DNA of 64,000 bases from Thermoprotei archaeon (lineage in GTDB: Archaea > Thermoproteota > Thermoprotei > Gearchaeales > WAQG01), in NCBI GenBank assembly GCA_038881895.1, contig JAVZOV010000001.1, positions 434,001-498,000 on the forward strand. The letters run 5' to 3'. Below the pieces are notes generated by a model that saw only the letters and a program-made list of their open reading frames with translations, made no database searches and was not told the DNA's origin. Numbering within the stretch: position 1 is the stretch's first letter; each line of letters begins with the position of its first letter. The translations under genes were made by a program, and so were the position numbers. Of this stretch, positions 18,365 to 27,826 are shown one piece after another.

Positions 18365-20425
18365 TCATTTAAATATCATCTTTACTTTCTTAACAATTCT
18401 GTTCACGTCTGGTAAGATCTCTTTTTCTAATGGCTCAGAGAAAGGTATTGGAACATTTGGATTTGCAATTCGCATTATTGGAGCTTTTAGTTTATCATAT
18501 AATTCTGGACTTTCAGCTATTATTGCTGAAATTTCTCCAGATAACCCATATGAAAGATAGTCCTCATCAACTATCAACACCCTTTTTGTTTTCTTAACTG
18601 ATTCTAAAATAGTTTTTACATCAAGTGGTACTAAACTTCTTAAATCTATAACTTCTACGCTAATACCTTCGTTAGCGAGCTCGTTTGCAGCTTCAAGGGC
18701 TAAATGAACAGTATACGCAATACCTATAATTGTAATATCTGTACCTTCACGTGCGATTTTTGCTTTTCCAAGAGGTATCATATAAGGTTCTTCTGGCACA
18801 TGAGTGAAAGATCCAGGTGGTAAAAAAGGAACACCATAAAGTAATTTATGCTCTAAAAATATGACTGGATTGTTACTTCTAATTGATGAGATTAGCATTC
18901 CTTTTGCATCAAAAGGATTCGACGGTGCTACAACATATAATCCTGGAATGTGCGCAAATACTGAGTATAAGACCTGAGAATGCTGTGCAGCATCACCGTA
19001 ACCTCCCCCAATAGGTGCTCTTATCACCATAGGGATTTTTAATTGACCACCTGACATATATCTCAATTTAGCTAAGTGATTTAATATCTGATCCATTGCT
19101 ACTAACGAAAAATCAACCATTTGCAGTTCAACAATAGGTCGTAAACCTGCAATAGCAGCACCAATTCCTAATCCCACAAATGCACTTTCGCTAATTGGAG
19201 TATCAAGAACTCTATTAGATCCAAATCTTTCCAAAAGATTTTGCGTGCACCAAAAAGCTCCGCCAAGCACACCAACATCCTCTCCTAGTAATATTACCCT
19301 ATCATCCCTCATCATCTCTTCTTTTATTGCTTCATTTATTGCTTCATACATTCCCAACTGTCTTTTACCTTCTCTGGCATTATACTCATCTAATGTTCTT
19401 TCCTCAACATAAATATCGGTATAGGCACTATCGGCTGCTGGGAATGGAGATTCTATTGCAAAATTTATAGCATTTTTTATATGTCTTTGAATGCCCTCTT
19501 TTATAGTTTTCAACTCTTCATCGGTGGCTATTTTTTCATTTAATATTTTATTTTCGAGTTTTAATATTGGATCATTGCTAGCCCATATTCTTTTCTCTTC
19601 ATCATTTCTATAAACCTCGCTATCAACGAGCTCAACATGTGGGCGCAAACGGTATGTTCTAACTTCTAATAATACGGGCTTCTTTTCATTTCTGACATAA
19701 CTAATAACCTTTTTTGCAATAGCTTTTACTTGTAAAACATCATTACCATCTAATATTTCATAGTTTTTTATATTATAAGCAATCCCCCGCTGAGCATTAT
19801 ATTCAACAGAAGTGCTTTTTTCTTTTGCTAAGCTGAAACCATATTTATTATCTTCAACAACAAATATTATTGGTAAGCTCCATAAGCTTGCTAAATTTAA
19901 AGTTTCGTGAAAAACTCCTTGATTAGAAGCACCATCTCCTAAAAATACTACAGTAATAGAATCGCCTCCTAAATACTTAGATGCAAACGCTAATCCTGCA
20001 CCGATGGGAATACCACCCCCCACAATTCCAGTTGTCAAAACTTTTTTACTTATATCGATTAAATGCATGTGTCCACCTTTACCTCTACATAATCCAGCTT
20101 CTTTTCCATAAATTTCAGCCACAATAAGTTTTGGATCAACACCCTTACTTAACACATGACCATGACTTCTATGAGTGCTAACTAAGTAATCAATATCTCT
20201 AAGTTCCGATACTATTCCTACTGCAACAGCTTCCTGACCAATAACTAGATGAAGTTCTCCTCTTATTTCTAAGTTTTCATAATGTCTTAAGAGCTCCTCT
20301 TCAAAAACCCTTATCATAACCATTTTTTTATAAAGATCCATTATCTCATCTTTTGAGAATTCAAATGTTCCAGTCTCTTCAATTAATTTCGGTTCAAAAC
20401 TTAAAAACTTAAAACCTACCTTCAT
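18365..20425 (-). CDS. Fused E1 alpha-beta subunit of a 2-oxoacid/acetoin dehydrogenase
   Basis: 686 residues joining two normally separate subunits. Residues 1-350 are E1 alpha: 'STHRSHGHVLSKGV', 'GKGGHMHL' and the thiamine-diphosphate motif GDGASNQG ending in EDNKYG. Residues 360-686 are E1 beta: 'LLGEDVGVLGG', 'TPISESAFVGLGIGAA' and 'APIGGGYGDAAQHSQ'. Together they decarboxylate a 2-oxoacid (pyruvate, branched-chain) or acetoin and pass the acyl group to a lipoyl E2. No E2 or E3 gene is nearby. The substrate is open. The linker around 350-360 shows no stop, so the fusion is genuine in this sequence. Confidence 0.9.
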   Translation of the reverse strand: MKVGFKFLSFEPKLIEETGTFEFSKDEIMDLYKKMVMIRVFEEELLRHYENLEIRGELHLVIGQEAVAVGIVSELRDIDYLVSTHRSHGHVLSKGVDPKLIVAEIYGKEAGLCRGKGGHMHLIDISKKVLTTGIVGGGIPIGAGLAFASKYLGGDSITVVFLGDGASNQGVFHETLNLASLWSLPIIFVVEDNKYGFSLAKEKSTSVEYNAQRGIAYNIKNYEILDGNDVLQVKAIAKKVISYVRNEKKPVLLEVRTYRLRPHVELVDSEVYRNDEEKRIWASNDPILKLENKILNEKIATDEELKTIKEGIQRHIKNAINFAIESPFPAADSAYTDIYVEERTLDEYNAREGKRQLGMYEAINEAIKEEMMRDDRVILLGEDVGVLGGAFWCTQNLLERFGSNRVLDTPISESAFVGLGIGAAIAGLRPIVELQMVDFSLVAMDQILNHLAKLRYMSGGQLKIPMVIRAPIGGGYGDAAQHSQVLYSVFAHIPGLYVVAPSNPFDAKGMLISSIRSNNPVIFLEHKLLYGVPFLPPGSFTHVPEEPYMIPLGKAKIAREGTDITIIGIAYTVHLALEAANELANEGISVEVIDLRSLVPLDVKTILESVKKTKRVLIVDEDYLSYGLSGEISAIIAESPELYDKLKAPIMRIANPNVPIPFSEPLEKEILPDVNRIVKKVKMIFK

Positions 20426-20621
20426 TTACTTAAACTGTAACGTTCAAAAGTATTTAAGCTTATTTGATTCTTATTTTCTCTTTTTATTCTTTTATCTTTT
20501 CATGAATGACTAAGGTGTAATAACTTTGTATAAATTTGGTAAAAGAGCTTAAAGATACATTTAAAACACCTGATTTTACTCGTTTTGATATAAAAAAAGT
20601 GTTTTATGTTTAAAAATCATT

Positions 20622-21371
20622 TTATTTTACGATTATTGTTCCGTACATGCCTGCCATTGCGTGTTGTGGAACAGCGCATATGTAATAGTAAGTTCCTGGT
20701 GTCGATGCTACAGTTTCTATGATCCATATTGGATAGAGATTATTCTGCGCTGGTGGTAATCCCATCATTGGCATTGGTGTAGTGGCTCCTGGAAACGCTA
20801 GGTAAGTGTGCATCATATGTATTTGTTGTGGATACGGTGGTGGCATTGTTACTATTGAAAAACTGTGTGGCATGTCTTCGTCAATATTTACGACTATTAT
20901 TCTAAGCTTTGTTCCTTGGTTTATGATTATTGTTGGGTTTATTAATCCATAGATTTCAAATGAATACATGTGTTCTTCGGGGCCTGCCAGTACTAAGATC
21001 TCTGCATTACGTGAGTTTATTATTATCGTATTGTTTTCTTTGATTACCGTGATATAATCTGGAATCTTCGATTTTAGTGTATTAAGCTGGTCTTGGGTGA
21101 TAGTTCTAAACATGTTTTGTTTTCCACATTGTGCATACATTCCTTGCATCATTCCCATTCCTTGCATCATTCTCTGCATGTTATTATAACTTTGTGGATA
21201 TATTGAATTAGGGGGTTGCGTTGATCCTATCCATTGTTGATTACATACTTGCATCATTTCTTGTAGATTGGAGGGATTATATGGTGTACCATATTGTTGT
21301 GCCATTATGAATATTGGTACCACTAATGCTGCAACTACTAGTGCGAGACCAATCATCAATGCAGTCTTCAT
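20622..21371 (-). CDS. Exported blue-copper protein (rusticyanin/plastocyanin-like)
   Basis: 249 residues. An N-terminal signal peptide or anchor (residues 4-24) is followed by a Met/Gln-rich region ('MMQGMGMMQGMYAQC', about 67-82) and a C-terminal cupredoxin domain. The type-1 copper ligands are visible: His in MPHSF, then Cys, His and Met in CAVPQHAMAGM with the C-x4-H-x4-M spacing. Such proteins carry electrons in aerobic respiration outside the membrane. Single gene. The Met-rich segment may bind additional copper; that is inference. Confidence 0.88.
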   Translation of the reverse strand: MKTALMIGLALVVAALVVPIFIMAQQYGTPYNPSNLQEMMQVCNQQWIGSTQPPNSIYPQSYNNMQRMMQGMGMMQGMYAQCGKQNMFRTITQDQLNTLKSKIPDYITVIKENNTIIINSRNAEILVLAGPEEHMYSFEIYGLINPTIIINQGTKLRIIVVNIDEDMPHSFSIVTMPPPYPQQIHMMHTYLAFPGATTPMPMMGLPPAQNNLYPIWIIETVASTPGTYYYICAVPQHAMAGMYGTIIVK

Positions 21372-21578
21372 TTCCTTTCACCAAGTTATTCTAGATATTA
21401 TTTTATATTTAAATACAGTTCACAGAGTGTATAGACTAGGTGTACATGTTAATTTATTGTGAGCATACTGCATTAAAAACAAACTTAAATAACACCTGTG
21501 TATATAATGAATACATGAACAAAAATACAATACATCATCATAACACGATTATAAATTGCACGAACAGAGGTGAATGTA

Positions 21579-22115
21579 ATGATTGACGTTGTTGGTTTAT
21601 TAACGATTATTTTGGAAGGTTTGGCTTTTTTCATAGCGTTGTTAATTGGTGCTAGATTTTTGAAAATTTATTGGACCGTGCCTGATGAACAGTTAGGCTT
21701 TCTTGGTATGGGCTTTATGTTAGTATCATTATCTTCATTTATATTTGCGTTAATACCATTAGTTGAAGAACCATTCTGGTTAATATATTTCTACCTAGCT
21801 GCAGCTCTCATGGATGCTTTTGGTTATATGATGATGGCTTTTTCGTATTTCTATAAGGGAATTAGTAAGAAATTTTACCAAATAATTCCGTTTGCTTTAG
21901 GTGCGCACTCGATTTCCCTATTTGCACTTGCAATATTATCTTATCATACACTACAACGTAAAAGTATCTTCACAGGTATTGGATTTATGATCCTTTTGGT
22001 TCAACATATAATGGATTTAAGTGGATTTTTACAATCATCACCAGATTTTCTTGTACTTTCAGAAATATTAAGGCCGTATGGACTACTGTTACTGTTAATT
22101 GGCTTACGAGAATGA
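21579..22115 (+). CDS. Six-helix membrane protein of unknown function
   Basis: 178 residues, almost entirely hydrophobic, with about six helices and few charges. I do not recognise a family. The second ATG (21579) is favoured because GAGGTGA ends five bases before it, whereas the first ATG (21570) abuts that site. A winged-helix regulator gene begins ten bases after its stop, and a membrane protein plus small regulator in one operon suggests a sensing pair; this is inference. Confidence 0.75.
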   Translation: MIDVVGLLTIILEGLAFFIALLIGARFLKIYWTVPDEQLGFLGMGFMLVSLSSFIFALIPLVEEPFWLIYFYLAAALMDAFGYMMMAFSYFYKGISKKFYQIIPFALGAHSISLFALAILSYHTLQRKSIFTGIGFMILLVQHIMDLSGFLQSSPDFLVLSEILRPYGLLLLLIGLRE

Positions 22116-22125
22116 GGGAAAGTAA

Positions 22126-22404
22126 ATGCGAAAACAGTTAAGAAGTAGAGTTGGAATTGTAAGAGACGTGCTGAAGACTATTAACGAAGAAGGAAAGACC
22201 CCTATTACGAGAATTATGTATGGTTCTAGATTGCCTTATGATCGTCTCATCACAATGCTGGATTATCTGGTTAAAAAGGGATTAGTGAAAAAAATTGAGG
22301 ATAATGAAAAAAAATATTATATACTAACAGAAAAAGGCATGAAATTATTAGATGAAATAGAACGGTTGCAAAAAATTTTAGATAAATTTGGTCTCGAAAT
22401 ATAA
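22126..22404 (+). CDS. Winged-helix transcriptional regulator
   Basis: 92 residues, one winged helix: 'IVRDVLKTINEEGKTPITRI', recognition helix 'SRLPYDRLITMLDYLVKKGLV', then wing 'KKYYILTEKGMKLLDEIERL' and a C-terminal helix that may dimerise. This is the layout of small archaeal regulators such as the Sso10a-like (HTH_45) group. It directly follows the membrane protein gene and is likely cotranscribed. Target unknown. Confidence 0.85.
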   Translation: MRKQLRSRVGIVRDVLKTINEEGKTPITRIMYGSRLPYDRLITMLDYLVKKGLVKKIEDNEKKYYILTEKGMKLLDEIERLQKILDKFGLEI

Positions 22405-22536
22405 CTTGTAGGTTAATTCTTTTGTCAATTTCCTTTTGATATGGCTAGGAGATTCTTATAATTATTTATTAGAGATGAGACATCATATTACTATTATACA
22501 GTGGTAATATTTATATACCAGGTCATTACTTTTTTT

Positions 22537-23580
22537 ATGATAAATATGAAAGCCATCATTATCAGACGTCATGGTGGGCCCGAAGTTCTTGAATTAGGAA
22601 ACGTTGAAGACCCAGTTCCAAACAGAGGTGAAGCTCTTGTGAGTATTTTGTATACTTCTGTGAATAGGATTGATACGCTCGTTAGGAATGGTTATCCTGG
22701 TGTTTTTATAAAATTTCCACATATACTTGGTAGTGATGTAGTTGGGTGTGTTGAGAAGATTGGTGATGATGTTACTAATGTGTCTGTGGGTGATATTGTA
22801 ATTGTTAATCCTGTGATCGGTTGTGGTTATTGCAGAGCATGTTTAAGGGGGTTAGAGAATATGTGTCCTAAATGGAGAATGATAGGATTTCAGGTTGATG
22901 GTAGTTATGCAGAATACATAAAAGTTCCAGCCAGATCTTTAATACGAGTCGAGTCTAATTTAGATCTTGAGAAGTTAGGAACCGTACCTCTGGCGCTGCT
23001 AACTAGTTGGAGATCATTGGTTACACTAGGAAGTATTAAGCGTGATGATGTAGTATTTATTTGGGGTGGTAGTGGTGGTGTTGGAACGTTTTCTATTCAA
23101 ATAGCAAAGTTTTTTGGTGCACGTGTTATAACAGTCACAGGTAAAGGGTGGAAGATTCAAAAAATAAAGGCATTGGGGGCTGATCTTGTGCTTAATTATA
23201 ATTCGAATGATTTAGTTAATAAAGTTAAGGAATTCACAAACTATGATGGCGTTGATATAGTTATAGATTCAATAGGCTCCACATTATCAAGATCACTAGA
23301 TTTAGATATTGTCAAAGTAGGAGGTAAGATAATTACTTTTGGTGTTAGGGATTCCGATTTACTACCAATTAATTGGAGAAAGATTTATTTAAAACACATT
23401 GAAATTATCGGCACACATACTGGAAATATATGGGAACTCATGGACGCTCTTCAATTAATAAAAAAGGGATACATACAGCCCATAGTACATAAAACCTTTA
23501 ATCTAGAAGAAATAGCTGAAGCCCATCGACTTCTGGAAAACGGTGAGGTTTTCGGAAAAATAGCGATAAAGGTGGATTAA
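22537..23580 (+). CDS. Zinc-binding medium-chain dehydrogenase/quinone reductase-like
   Basis: About 347 residues. The structural zinc cysteines are CGYCRACLRGLENMC, the cofactor loop is WGGSGGVG, and the N-terminal 'GGPEVLELG' is typical of the quinone-reductase branch. The usual catalytic Cys-His zinc pair is replaced (SVNRIDTLVR), so hydride transfer without catalytic zinc is likely. TTTATATA at 22509-22516 lies about 27 bases before this ATG, suggesting a leaderless message; the ATG at 22546 is an alternative. Its stop is directly followed by the CPBP protease gene. Confidence 0.85.
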   Translation: MINMKAIIIRRHGGPEVLELGNVEDPVPNRGEALVSILYTSVNRIDTLVRNGYPGVFIKFPHILGSDVVGCVEKIGDDVTNVSVGDIVIVNPVIGCGYCRACLRGLENMCPKWRMIGFQVDGSYAEYIKVPARSLIRVESNLDLEKLGTVPLALLTSWRSLVTLGSIKRDDVVFIWGGSGGVGTFSIQIAKFFGARVITVTGKGWKIQKIKALGADLVLNYNSNDLVNKVKEFTNYDGVDIVIDSIGSTLSRSLDLDIVKVGGKIITFGVRDSDLLPINWRKIYLKHIEIIGTHTGNIWELMDALQLIKKGYIQPIVHKTFNLEEIAEAHRLLENGEVFGKIAIKVD

Positions 23581-24204
23581 ATGGATCAAAAGAATATTTT
23601 GCGCATGCTATTGTTTGTTATTCCTTTAGCTGCATGGCCACTAGTTTTCGTAGTTCTAAAAAATATCTTCTTATATTCAATGGGCTTGTCAACAACATTT
23701 CTTGGATTAGTGACTATATTATTCTTTAAGAACGATTTAATGCATCTTTTAATTAACGGGCAAGATCAAAAATCTAAATTAAAATCCATCTTCGCTGGTG
23801 TAGTATCATCTTTTGTCCTCTATATAATTTTCTTATTGGGTGGTAAGGTTAGTTACTATCTTGGTTTTGAAAATTTAGTCTTAAGCATATATAGCATGAT
23901 TTTGGATACAAATAGAATAACTTTGAGCGCTGTATTAGTGATAATAGGCATGATGGAAGAGATTTATTGGAGAGGATTTATTCAAGGTATATTCATCAAC
24001 AACGTAGAATATCCTTGGATTCTATCATCAATATATTACTCAATGATACACATAGTCACTTTTAACTATGTACTGGTTATAGCAGCATTAATAGTAGGAC
24101 TAATCACAGGGTACATAGCTTATCGATTTGGTATCATACCATCAATAATTGCGCATATCATTTGGTTAGAACTGATTATCATCATTTTTCCTGTCTTACC
24201 ATAG
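23581..24204 (+). CDS. CPBP-family intramembrane metalloprotease (CAAX protease-like)
   Basis: 207 residues with about six to seven membrane helices. The family's catalytic motif EExxxR is present as EEIYWRG near residues 121-127, with His residues in 'MIHIVTFN' and 'IAHIIWLEL' in the expected later helices. Such proteins cleave prenylated proteins or act in immunity to peptides; the substrate here is unknown. The ATG follows the stop of the dehydrogenase without a gap and the UbiA gene begins 13 bases later, giving one operon. Confidence 0.85.
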   Translation: MDQKNILRMLLFVIPLAAWPLVFVVLKNIFLYSMGLSTTFLGLVTILFFKNDLMHLLINGQDQKSKLKSIFAGVVSSFVLYIIFLLGGKVSYYLGFENLVLSIYSMILDTNRITLSAVLVIIGMMEEIYWRGFIQGIFINNVEYPWILSSIYYSMIHIVTFNYVLVIAALIVGLITGYIAYRFGIIPSIIAHIIWLELIIIIFPVLP

Positions 24205-24217
24205 GGAAGCGATAGCA

Positions 24218-25135
24218 ATGCCAAGCTCTTTTAATAGTTTTTGGAAGCTCATTATCAATGTAATATACATAGCTAGACCTTGGAGTTTCTTAATGACTAT
24301 TGCATCAGTAACAATAGGAGTTACTTATGTTTACTATGAATTTAACATCTTTAATCTAGCTATTTATCTAATTACCTTAATAGGTGCTATTTCATTGCAT
24401 GCTTATACAAATGTGATAAACGATTATTTTGATACACTTTACGGTGTAGATAAACCTGGTGCTCCAACTACTAGGTACAGGCCACATCCCATAATATCAG
24501 GTATTTTCAAACCACATCATATTCTTAGAATATCAATAGCATACCTTTTCATAGCAGCATTGACAGGGCTTTCTTTATACTTTTTAGGAAGACCATTGAT
24601 CTTATTTTTAGGCTTAATTGGTGCATTAATATCATTAGAGTATACTGGACCGCCATTAAAATACAAATACAAGGGATTGGGAGAACTGGCCGTCTTCATA
24701 GTATGGGGACCATTAATGTTTTTAGGTTCCAATTACGCACAAACAGGACTAATTCTTTTTAAACCAGTCTTAATCTCATTCCCGATAGGACTGCTCGTAG
24801 CAGCTGTATTGCTAATCGATGAAATAAGAGATTACGAATATGATAAATTTTCAAATATAAAGACATTACCAATCATTATAGGACAACAGAATGCATTGAA
24901 ATTATACTACATATTAACAACATTACCATTTATTTTAGTTACATCGTTCGTTATTATTAATATTTTGAAAGTGTCATCACTTATAATTTTTTTGACGCTT
25001 CCAAAACTAATAGATCTCATAAAACATTTTTCAAAACAAATTCCGGATGTCGCCGCTCCACAAACATCAAAATTTACTTTATTCTTCGCTACTTTCTACA
25101 CAATCGGAATAATTCTTAGTAAGATATTCATCTAA
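24218..25135 (+). CDS. UbiA-family prenyltransferase (MenA-like)
   Basis: 305 residues, about nine membrane helices. Both aspartate-rich motifs that bind the magnesium-prenyl diphosphate are visible: 'NVINDYFDTLYGVD' (about 68-81) and 'DEIRDYEYDK' (about 205-214). Position of the motifs resembles dihydroxynaphthoate prenyltransferases that make menaquinone-type quinones; geranylgeranylglyceryl-phosphate or heme prenyltransferases are alternatives. It is last in the dehydrogenase-protease-UbiA cluster. Confidence 0.88.
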   Translation: MPSSFNSFWKLIINVIYIARPWSFLMTIASVTIGVTYVYYEFNIFNLAIYLITLIGAISLHAYTNVINDYFDTLYGVDKPGAPTTRYRPHPIISGIFKPHHILRISIAYLFIAALTGLSLYFLGRPLILFLGLIGALISLEYTGPPLKYKYKGLGELAVFIVWGPLMFLGSNYAQTGLILFKPVLISFPIGLLVAAVLLIDEIRDYEYDKFSNIKTLPIIIGQQNALKLYYILTTLPFILVTSFVIINILKVSSLIIFLTLPKLIDLIKHFSKQIPDVAAPQTSKFTLFFATFYTIGIILSKIFI

Positions 25136-25167
25136 TTGACATTTTATAAAAAAAAAGTTTAAGTAGA

Positions 25168-27168
25168 TTATTTACGTCTAACAATTATAACAAATAATAT
25201 TATTCCTATTACAACAGCTATTATCATAATAGTTAATGGATTAATGACACTAACTGGACTGGTTGTTGTTAAGGTCTTTGTGGTAGTTGTCGTAGTCGTA
25301 GTTGGTGTAGTTGTGGTAGTTACAATTGTTGTTGTAGTGGTTGTCGTAGTGAGTGTAATGCTGAAGTTTATAGGTAGAATTAATGTTGCAGTATGATCTG
25401 CCGCATCAATAATATTTATTGTGATATTAACAACAGTTCCAGGTGGAAATCCTGGCAATCTTATCTTATAGTATGGTTGTTCATATATTGATTCAATAAT
25501 GTTTTTCTTATTTTGATATGAGTATTCTGCATATACTCTTAATATGCCCCAACCTGTGTCGGATGCTTGTATGTATACTGATGTCGGAGAATTAGGTTCT
25601 GGTTGAAGTGGTAATGTGTATACTATTTTTCCTGTTGGCACATCGGTATCTTCGTATGGTGCTAATGTTATTCTTATACCACTTTTCGATGGAATGCTCA
25701 TTTTTATTGCATAATAGTTTAATCCTGCGATGCTTATACTGCTTAACAATGTTGCTGAGGCATGTGATCCATAAGAATTGGTGTACATTTTGTAGTTTGA
25801 TAATGGAACACTGCTATTTGAATTAAGTATTATTATGGAATTCAGATTAACATATGGTAGAGTATTAGTAATGTTAACTGTTACTGCTTCATTACCATAT
25901 ACAAGTTTCGCATCCAAATATCCTTGCGCCCATGTTTTATCTATAGGAATGCTGTTTGGGTATTGCTCAATTTTTCCCCATGGAGGCATGAAAGGTACAG
26001 TAACTCGACCTTCCTGGTCTATATCAATTATTCTAAAACCATTATACTCAGGTCTTCCCTCTCCTGTTGTTGTAGTGGTTATAAACCAATGCAATGACTT
26101 TGTTACTGTTGAGTTTATTACAACAATCCTATCTGTGTGTACATGACCTGCTAAGATTAATGTAATGTTAAAATCTTCTATGGTTTTAAGAAGAGCCTTT
26201 GCAATATCGGGATTGGCAGCCCAGCTGTAATATAACATTGATGTTGAAATATTTGATAATGATGTACTTAAATAACCTTGCACCCCAGTACTGAATAAAG
26301 GATGATGCATAAGGAGTATTTTAACTTTATTGCTACCATGCAATGTTAATACTTGTTGCATCCATTGCAGTGTATTGTAGGATGTAACCCCATTTTCACC
26401 TGTATCTATTCCTATTACAAGGAATTTCCCTATGTTTGTAAAGTATTGGCGGGGTCCTACATAATTATCATAGGCCGCTGTCTTAGCATCATGATTTCCA
26501 GGTATCGCAAAAATCGGTAATGTAGGCGCGAATAATGAAATTTGTCTAAAAGTTAGTTCTTGCCAATCAGCTGCAGTATCACTATCATCTCCAGTTATGA
26601 ATGCCACAGTCGAATTAAACATTTGAGCACTAATGATTCCAGTAGTAAAGAGACCTATTGCTTCAGGGACGCCTATATGGACATCAGTAAAGTGAGCTAT
26701 ACGTAGTTTATCAGGCCACTTATCAAGAAGCCACACACTTTTTTCTTGAACATATTTTAGAACAGAAGTGCCTAAATGAAAGATTATCTGAAGCGTATAA
26801 AGCCCAGGCATTGCAGTATTAGGCACATTTAAGCTTAAAGTCCACAAACCACTTGATGAATTATAATAAGTACTGATAACGTAAAATATCGTATTTAAAG
26901 ATATTAACGTATTATTTACCAGTTTAATGCCATATCCTTGTGCCGTCCAATTCAATGCATTTTGAGGAGCGTTTACCGTGACATTAAATGTGGATCCAAT
27001 TAAAGCAACTGCAGGTGATAGTGGTGTTGGAAATACTATTGCTCTGTTCGGAGGTAATAATGTTTGCTCATGAACAGGTACTTGTGTTATAAACATTAAA
27101 TTTAAGATCATTAATATAATGATCCATGCAGATGCTTTCAATTGAGACACCTCAAGAGAATTTGTCAT
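25168..27168 (-). CDS. Surface-anchored metallophosphoesterase
   Basis: About 666 residues. A signal peptide (about residues 10-34) precedes an Ig-like N-terminal region, then a calcineurin-type phosphoesterase domain with all motifs: 'AHFTDVHIG', 'ITGDDSD', 'IPGNHDA', 'LMHHPLF' and 'LAGHVHTD'. A beta-rich region follows, then a stalk of over 25 threonines broken by a few Val/Pro/Lys (encoded at 25260-25350) and a C-terminal membrane helix with a basic end (FVIIVRRK). The design places the enzyme on the outer surface on a probably glycosylated stalk. The frame opens at 27210, but the ATG at 27168 fits the signal peptide better. Confidence 0.88.
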   Translation of the reverse strand: MTNSLEVSQLKASAWIIILMILNLMFITQVPVHEQTLLPPNRAIVFPTPLSPAVALIGSTFNVTVNAPQNALNWTAQGYGIKLVNNTLISLNTIFYVISTYYNSSSGLWTLSLNVPNTAMPGLYTLQIIFHLGTSVLKYVQEKSVWLLDKWPDKLRIAHFTDVHIGVPEAIGLFTTGIISAQMFNSTVAFITGDDSDTAADWQELTFRQISLFAPTLPIFAIPGNHDAKTAAYDNYVGPRQYFTNIGKFLVIGIDTGENGVTSYNTLQWMQQVLTLHGSNKVKILLMHHPLFSTGVQGYLSTSLSNISTSMLYYSWAANPDIAKALLKTIEDFNITLILAGHVHTDRIVVINSTVTKSLHWFITTTTTGEGRPEYNGFRIIDIDQEGRVTVPFMPPWGKIEQYPNSIPIDKTWAQGYLDAKLVYGNEAVTVNITNTLPYVNLNSIIILNSNSSVPLSNYKMYTNSYGSHASATLLSSISIAGLNYYAIKMSIPSKSGIRITLAPYEDTDVPTGKIVYTLPLQPEPNSPTSVYIQASDTGWGILRVYAEYSYQNKKNIIESIYEQPYYKIRLPGFPPGTVVNITINIIDAADHTATLILPINFSITLTTTTTTTTIVTTTTTPTTTTTTTTKTLTTTSPVSVINPLTIMIIAVVIGIILFVIIVRRK

Positions 27169-27258
27169 TTTATGAATAAATAGGTATCGTAGATAGTTTT
27201 CGCAGATCAATATAGTTTTATTAATAGCATAATTTCAACTGCTAATTTATAATCAACT

Positions 27259-27484
27259 AGCCAGAAAACCTAGAACTAAAGTTCTAGAATGATACAAGGT
27301 TTAAACATTCTGAGGAGAAAATAGTCTAAGAAAACGCAGTGTTTGCGATGATGTGGGTCAAATATGAGAGCGCATGTCTTAATGAGGATGGGATAGATGA
27401 GTAGTGAGCTCTCCGAACCAAAAGATGTAACAAGGCTTTAAAGCTCCAGGCGAACACCAGAAGCTCCCAACTTAGTGAGGAATA
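27259..27484 (+). repeat. IS605-derived palindrome-ended relic (copy R2)
   Basis: Starts with 'CCAGAAAACC' and the palindrome CTAGAACTAAAGTTCTAG, then an unrelated spacer, then 'GAGCTCTCCGAACCAAAAG' and 'AAAGCTCCAGGCGAACACCA' in the same order as copy R1 at 7896-8120. No coding capacity. It is a TnpB-less IS605 derivative that kept the left palindrome and the guide-RNA-like right part. Confidence 0.65.
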
Positions 27485-27640
27485 TATCGCCGTTGTCAGC
27501 GTTTTCAAAATAGACATGTTTTATGTTGATCTCATATATTTGTATGATGTTTGAAACCTGTCCCATCTGCTCTGAAAGCCGTGGTCAACAGTTTTGGAAT
27601 AGATAGGTTTAAATATTTGTTCAACTCTATTAACTCTTTG

Positions 27641-27826
27641 ATGGAAGAAGAACTACTTAGACCAAAGGATGTTGCAAAGATATTCAACATCTCAGTTAAG
27701 ACTCTCTGGGAGTGGCAAAGGAAAGGCATTATTAGAGCAGTTAAACTTCCAACTGGCAAGCTCCGCTACCCGAGGAGCGAGGTTGAGAGATTATGGAGGC
27801 AATTAAAAGCTATAGAATTCCAGTAG
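27641..27826 (+). CDS. HTH-only IS607 TnpA derivative, copy A
   Basis: 61 residues consisting only of a MerR/excisionase-like helix-turn-helix: 'LLRPKDVAKIFNISVKTLWE' then 'LPTGKLRYPRSEVERLWRQL'. In IS607 TnpA this domain is followed by a serine recombinase, which is absent here. I start at ATG 27641 because the left-end TTTAAATA box is 25-33 bases upstream; the longer frame from 27551 would read through the left end. The last 34 bases also encode the start of TnpB. Confidence 0.82.
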   Translation: MEEELLRPKDVAKIFNISVKTLWEWQRKGIIRAVKLPTGKLRYPRSEVERLWRQLKAIEFQ

